From JAVBSX01 sp031549145 (GTDB lineage Bacteria > Planctomycetota > Planctomycetia > Pirellulales > Thermoguttaceae): a stretch of 16,370 nucleotides of DNA. Shown here in pieces: positions 14,467 through 16,370 of this stretch. Under the pieces are notes generated by a model. That model made no database searches and was not told the origin of the DNA. It worked only from the letters and a program-made list of their open reading frames with translations. Both the position numbers and the translations under genes were made by a program. Position 1 is the stretch's first letter. Every line of letters begins with the position of its first letter. The stretch is from positions 1 through 16,370 of the forward strand of contig JAVBQI010000055.1 in assembly GCA_031549145.1 (NCBI GenBank). Reading direction: 5' to 3'.

Positions 14467-15504
14467 ATGAAAAACGTATTCCTGACCGGGGCAACGGGGT
14501 TTATCGGCTCGAAACTGGTCAAAATTCTGTTGGAACGCGGATACGGCGTTCGGGGGTTGAGCCGGCAATCGAATCCGGCGGCCTTTTCCGTTTTCGAAAA
14601 TGGGAATGCAGGCGACAATTTCCGGGATCATCCGAATTTCGAACCGGTTCCCGGCGACATCACCGATCCGGATTCGTTGCTCCGGGGAATGAACGGCTGC
14701 GATTACGTCCTGCACTTGGCCGCTTATGCGAAGAACTGGTCGCCCGATCCGACGATCTTCGCGAAAATGAATATCGAGGGAACGCGGAATGTTTTCGAGG
14801 CCGCCCGGCAGTGCGGCGTTCGGCGGATCGTTTGGACCTCCTCGATCGTAACCCTGGGCCCGACCCGGCGGGGAACGGTCGGCGACGAGACGATGCCGCG
14901 AATCACCGAGAGATATCTGACCGAATACGAGGAAACGAAATCGCTCGCGGAAAAGGAAGCCTTGCAATGGGTCGAAAAGGGTCTGCCGCTGGTGATCGTC
15001 AATCCGACACGGGTTTATGGGCCCGGGAAAATGACCGAGGGCAATTCCGTCGTCCAGCTGATCAAGGAATATACCCGGGGGAGAGCCCCTTTTTTGCCGA
15101 ATTTCGGACTCAACATCGGCAATTACGCCTTTGTCGACGATGTCGCCCAAGGGCACTTTCTCGCCTTGGAAAAAGGCCGGATCGGGGAACGTTACATTCT
15201 GGGAGGGGAAAATATTTCGCTTTTGAAATTTCTCTGGCTCATCGATGAGATCAGCGGTCGTCGGCACCTCAAAATCCCGATGTTCAGGTTTTGGCCATTC
15301 GTGATCGGCCAGTTTCAAAAATATCGAGCGGAATGGTTCGGGGTGTACCCGCAAATCACTCCCGGCTGGGTCCGAACGTTTATGACCGATTGGACCTTTT
15401 CCTCGGAGAAGGCGAAAACCGAATTGGGATACGACCCGATTCCGCTCAGGGAAGGGCTCTCGATCACCTGGGATTGGCTCCGGCAATCGCGAGACGGCCT
15501 TTGA
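14467..15504 (+). CDS. NAD-dependent epimerase/dehydratase-family (extended SDR) protein
   Basis: A 345-residue extended short-chain dehydrogenase/reductase, a normal length. The N-terminal TGATGFIG (7-14) is the GxxGxxG dinucleotide-binding loop. GDITDPDSL (63-71) is the usual D-binding strand, HLAAYA is at 83-88, and TSSIVTLG (124-131) supplies the catalytic Ser. YEETK (154-158) is the YxxxK active-site pair, and NPTRVYGPG (about 182-190) follows as in NAD-dependent epimerases and dihydroflavonol-reductase-like (HpnA-type) members. The C-terminus holds the substrate domain. The reaction cannot be fixed: UDP-sugar epimerase, dehydratase and hopanoid-type reductase are all possible. The gene starts only 34 bp after the toxin remnant, without a convincing Shine-Dalgarno sequence, and is followed by a long gap. 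Confidence 0.9.
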   Translation: MKNVFLTGATGFIGSKLVKILLERGYGVRGLSRQSNPAAFSVFENGNAGDNFRDHPNFEPVPGDITDPDSLLRGMNGCDYVLHLAAYAKNWSPDPTIFAKMNIEGTRNVFEAARQCGVRRIVWTSSIVTLGPTRRGTVGDETMPRITERYLTEYEETKSLAEKEALQWVEKGLPLVIVNPTRVYGPGKMTEGNSVVQLIKEYTRGRAPFLPNFGLNIGNYAFVDDVAQGHFLALEKGRIGERYILGGENISLLKFLWLIDEISGRRHLKIPMFRFWPFVIGQFQKYRAEWFGVYPQITPGWVRTFMTDWTFSSEKAKTELGYDPIPLREGLSITWDWLRQSRDGL

Positions 15505-16269
15505 AAAAGCCGACGAAACAAAAAACGCCCTTTCAATATCGAACATAAATCATATTCGCGGTTTTCAACAGTTTGACGCGATCTTCTGCAATCAATTTCT
15601 GTATTCTTTATTCTCAATGATCGCGATTTGCAGCGTTTAACGATTTTCTTTCTAAAGTCCGGCAGGCCGGATCACCGATCAATACTTTGCACAAGATACG
15701 ATTTTGAACGATTGATTGTAAAAATTCAGGTAATACGTTTACAGGAATCGAAACAAATTTTCGTTTGGAAAAATAGGCAGATTGAGGCAATGAGGCCTTT
15801 TTTGGTCGATGGTGAGTTTGAAGAAACAAAAACCATTACAAAATTAATCAATTTTGTCAATTTTAACGTATTTGGTGTTTTTTTCTCGCGAGCCTGAAAA
15901 GGCTGAATTGAGGAAAAAGCACAAGTGCCCGATTTCATTGGTTTTTTTTGAGTTGCAAGAATTCAGTAATGTCCGGATTGGTTTGTGAAAAACTTTCTTA
16001 AGTTCTTTTACAATTATTACTCATTTCCGAGACGTAAAAAAACCGATGATGGTCCTAACACCCGGATGAGAGGGACCTGATCCGGGATTTGTCGGGATCG
16101 ACAAAAAGAAGCGGAATTATTCGTTGTGCCCTGATCCAGATTTTGCGGGCGAAAGCCGTTTAGGGATAAACGCTTTCGGAATCGCAATAAGGGGCGGTAA
16201 GCGTTGGAAGCGAAAAGGAGAGTCGCTTGCAACACGTTGTGAATAGCGTAGAAAATCGGAGAGCCTGCA
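15505..16269. other. 765-bp gap before the HTH gene, AT-rich in part
   Basis: From about 15510 to 16020 the sequence is visibly more AT-rich than its surroundings, with poly-A and poly-T runs; a weak aggc/gcct hairpin with a T-run lies near 15786. An 89-codon open frame at 15628-15897 has no Shine-Dalgarno sequence or recognisable fold, and its translation looks unlike a real protein. After about 16020 the sequence returns to a richer composition, with several small stems (gatcc/ggatc around 16079-16099, aacgctt 16169-16175 with aagcgtt 16199-16205, aagcga 16208-16213 with tcgctt 16223-16228) that may form a structured leader for the HTH gene. Confidence 0.5.
15838..15857. promoter_or_regulatory. 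Perfect 8-bp AT-rich dyad, operator-like
   Basis: acaaaatt and aattttgt form a perfect inverted repeat with a 4-nt centre, directly followed by a repeated tcaatttt unit. Its size and symmetry fit a dimeric repressor site, but it lies about 410 bp before the next gene and could be chance in AT-rich DNA. Confidence 0.3.
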
Positions 16270-16370
16270 ATGAAGGTTTTTACAACTGGTCAGGTCGCCA
16301 AGATCTGCAAGGTAGCCCCGCGCACCGTCAGCAAATGGTTTGACTCGGGCCGGCTTAGAGGGTATCGCAT
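16270..16370 (+). CDS. Small helix-turn-helix (excisionase/MerR-like) protein, 5' part
   Basis: Only the first 33 residues are inside the window: MKVFTTGQVAKICKVAPRTV followed by SKWFDSGRLRGYR. This is a winged-helix DNA-binding start of the excisionase/MerR type: TTGQVAKICKVAPRTVSKWFD is the helix-turn-helix and GRLRGYR is the wing. I associate this sequence with a conserved planctomycete family, where the rest is either a short tail or a response-regulator receiver domain; that part is not visible. A GGAGAG lies about six bases before the ATG, supporting the start. It follows a long, structured leader. The target and role are unknown. Confidence 0.85.
   Translation, partial: MKVFTTGQVAKICKVAPRTVSKWFDSGRLRGYR

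Noticed and set aside
15628..15897. An 89-codon open frame in the AT-rich gap
   Set aside because: No Shine-Dalgarno sequence, no recognisable fold, and an overlapping minus-strand frame of similar quality.

Overview
The window looks like a piece of a moderately GC-rich chromosome from a member of the Planctomycetota. The reasons are family-level and from memory, not searched. They are: a very large cytochrome-type protein resembling hydrazine synthase alpha (HzsA-like) with extra C-terminal beta domains; an exported PQQ-type beta-propeller; a DUF4832-type secreted protein; a protein combining a J-like domain with a GspE-N (MshEN) domain; and, at the right edge, the start of a small helix-turn-helix protein (MKVFTTGQVAKICKVAPRTV) that I associate with this phylum. 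Genes are mostly monocistronic and separated by gaps rich in palindromic repeats.

Left half (about 150-7150, all genes on the minus strand): a Gfo/Idh/MocA oxidoreductase, an exported DUF4832 glycosidase-like protein, an exported PQQ-like propeller, a FliA/WhiG-family sigma factor, and an exported PHP-domain phosphoesterase. Right half (about 7400-16370, all genes on the plus strand): a Tat-exported TIM-barrel-like protein, the 1294-residue HzsA-like cytochrome/beta-propeller protein, the J-like/MshEN membrane protein, an antitoxin followed by a toxin gene cut down to its first residues, an NAD-dependent epimerase/reductase, a 765-base gap containing an AT-rich stretch, and the truncated HTH gene. 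The two halves diverge at 7150-7397.

Functionally, several products are exported (signal peptides or a Tat signal) and are plausibly involved in polysaccharide or sugar-derivative use and periplasmic redox chemistry. No single pathway or operon ties them together; the only tight coupling is the antitoxin/toxin overlap. The gaps hold at least five kinds of inverted repeat: two copies of a 66-67 nt double-hairpin element, three GAGCCGCG-ended hairpins, a GTCATCCCCG palindrome, an ACGGAA palindrome and a CTATAG/CTACAG palindrome. There is also a short GC-rich repeat present three times, one copy of which interrupts the toxin gene.

I did not find a clearly new multi-gene system. The best leads are the toxin truncated at a repeat, the HzsA-like protein with three CxxCH motifs plus one CxxCK, the J-like/MshEN protein lacking an ATPase, and the structured leaders before the HzsA-like and HTH genes. 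I see no tRNA, rRNA, CRISPR array or transposase.
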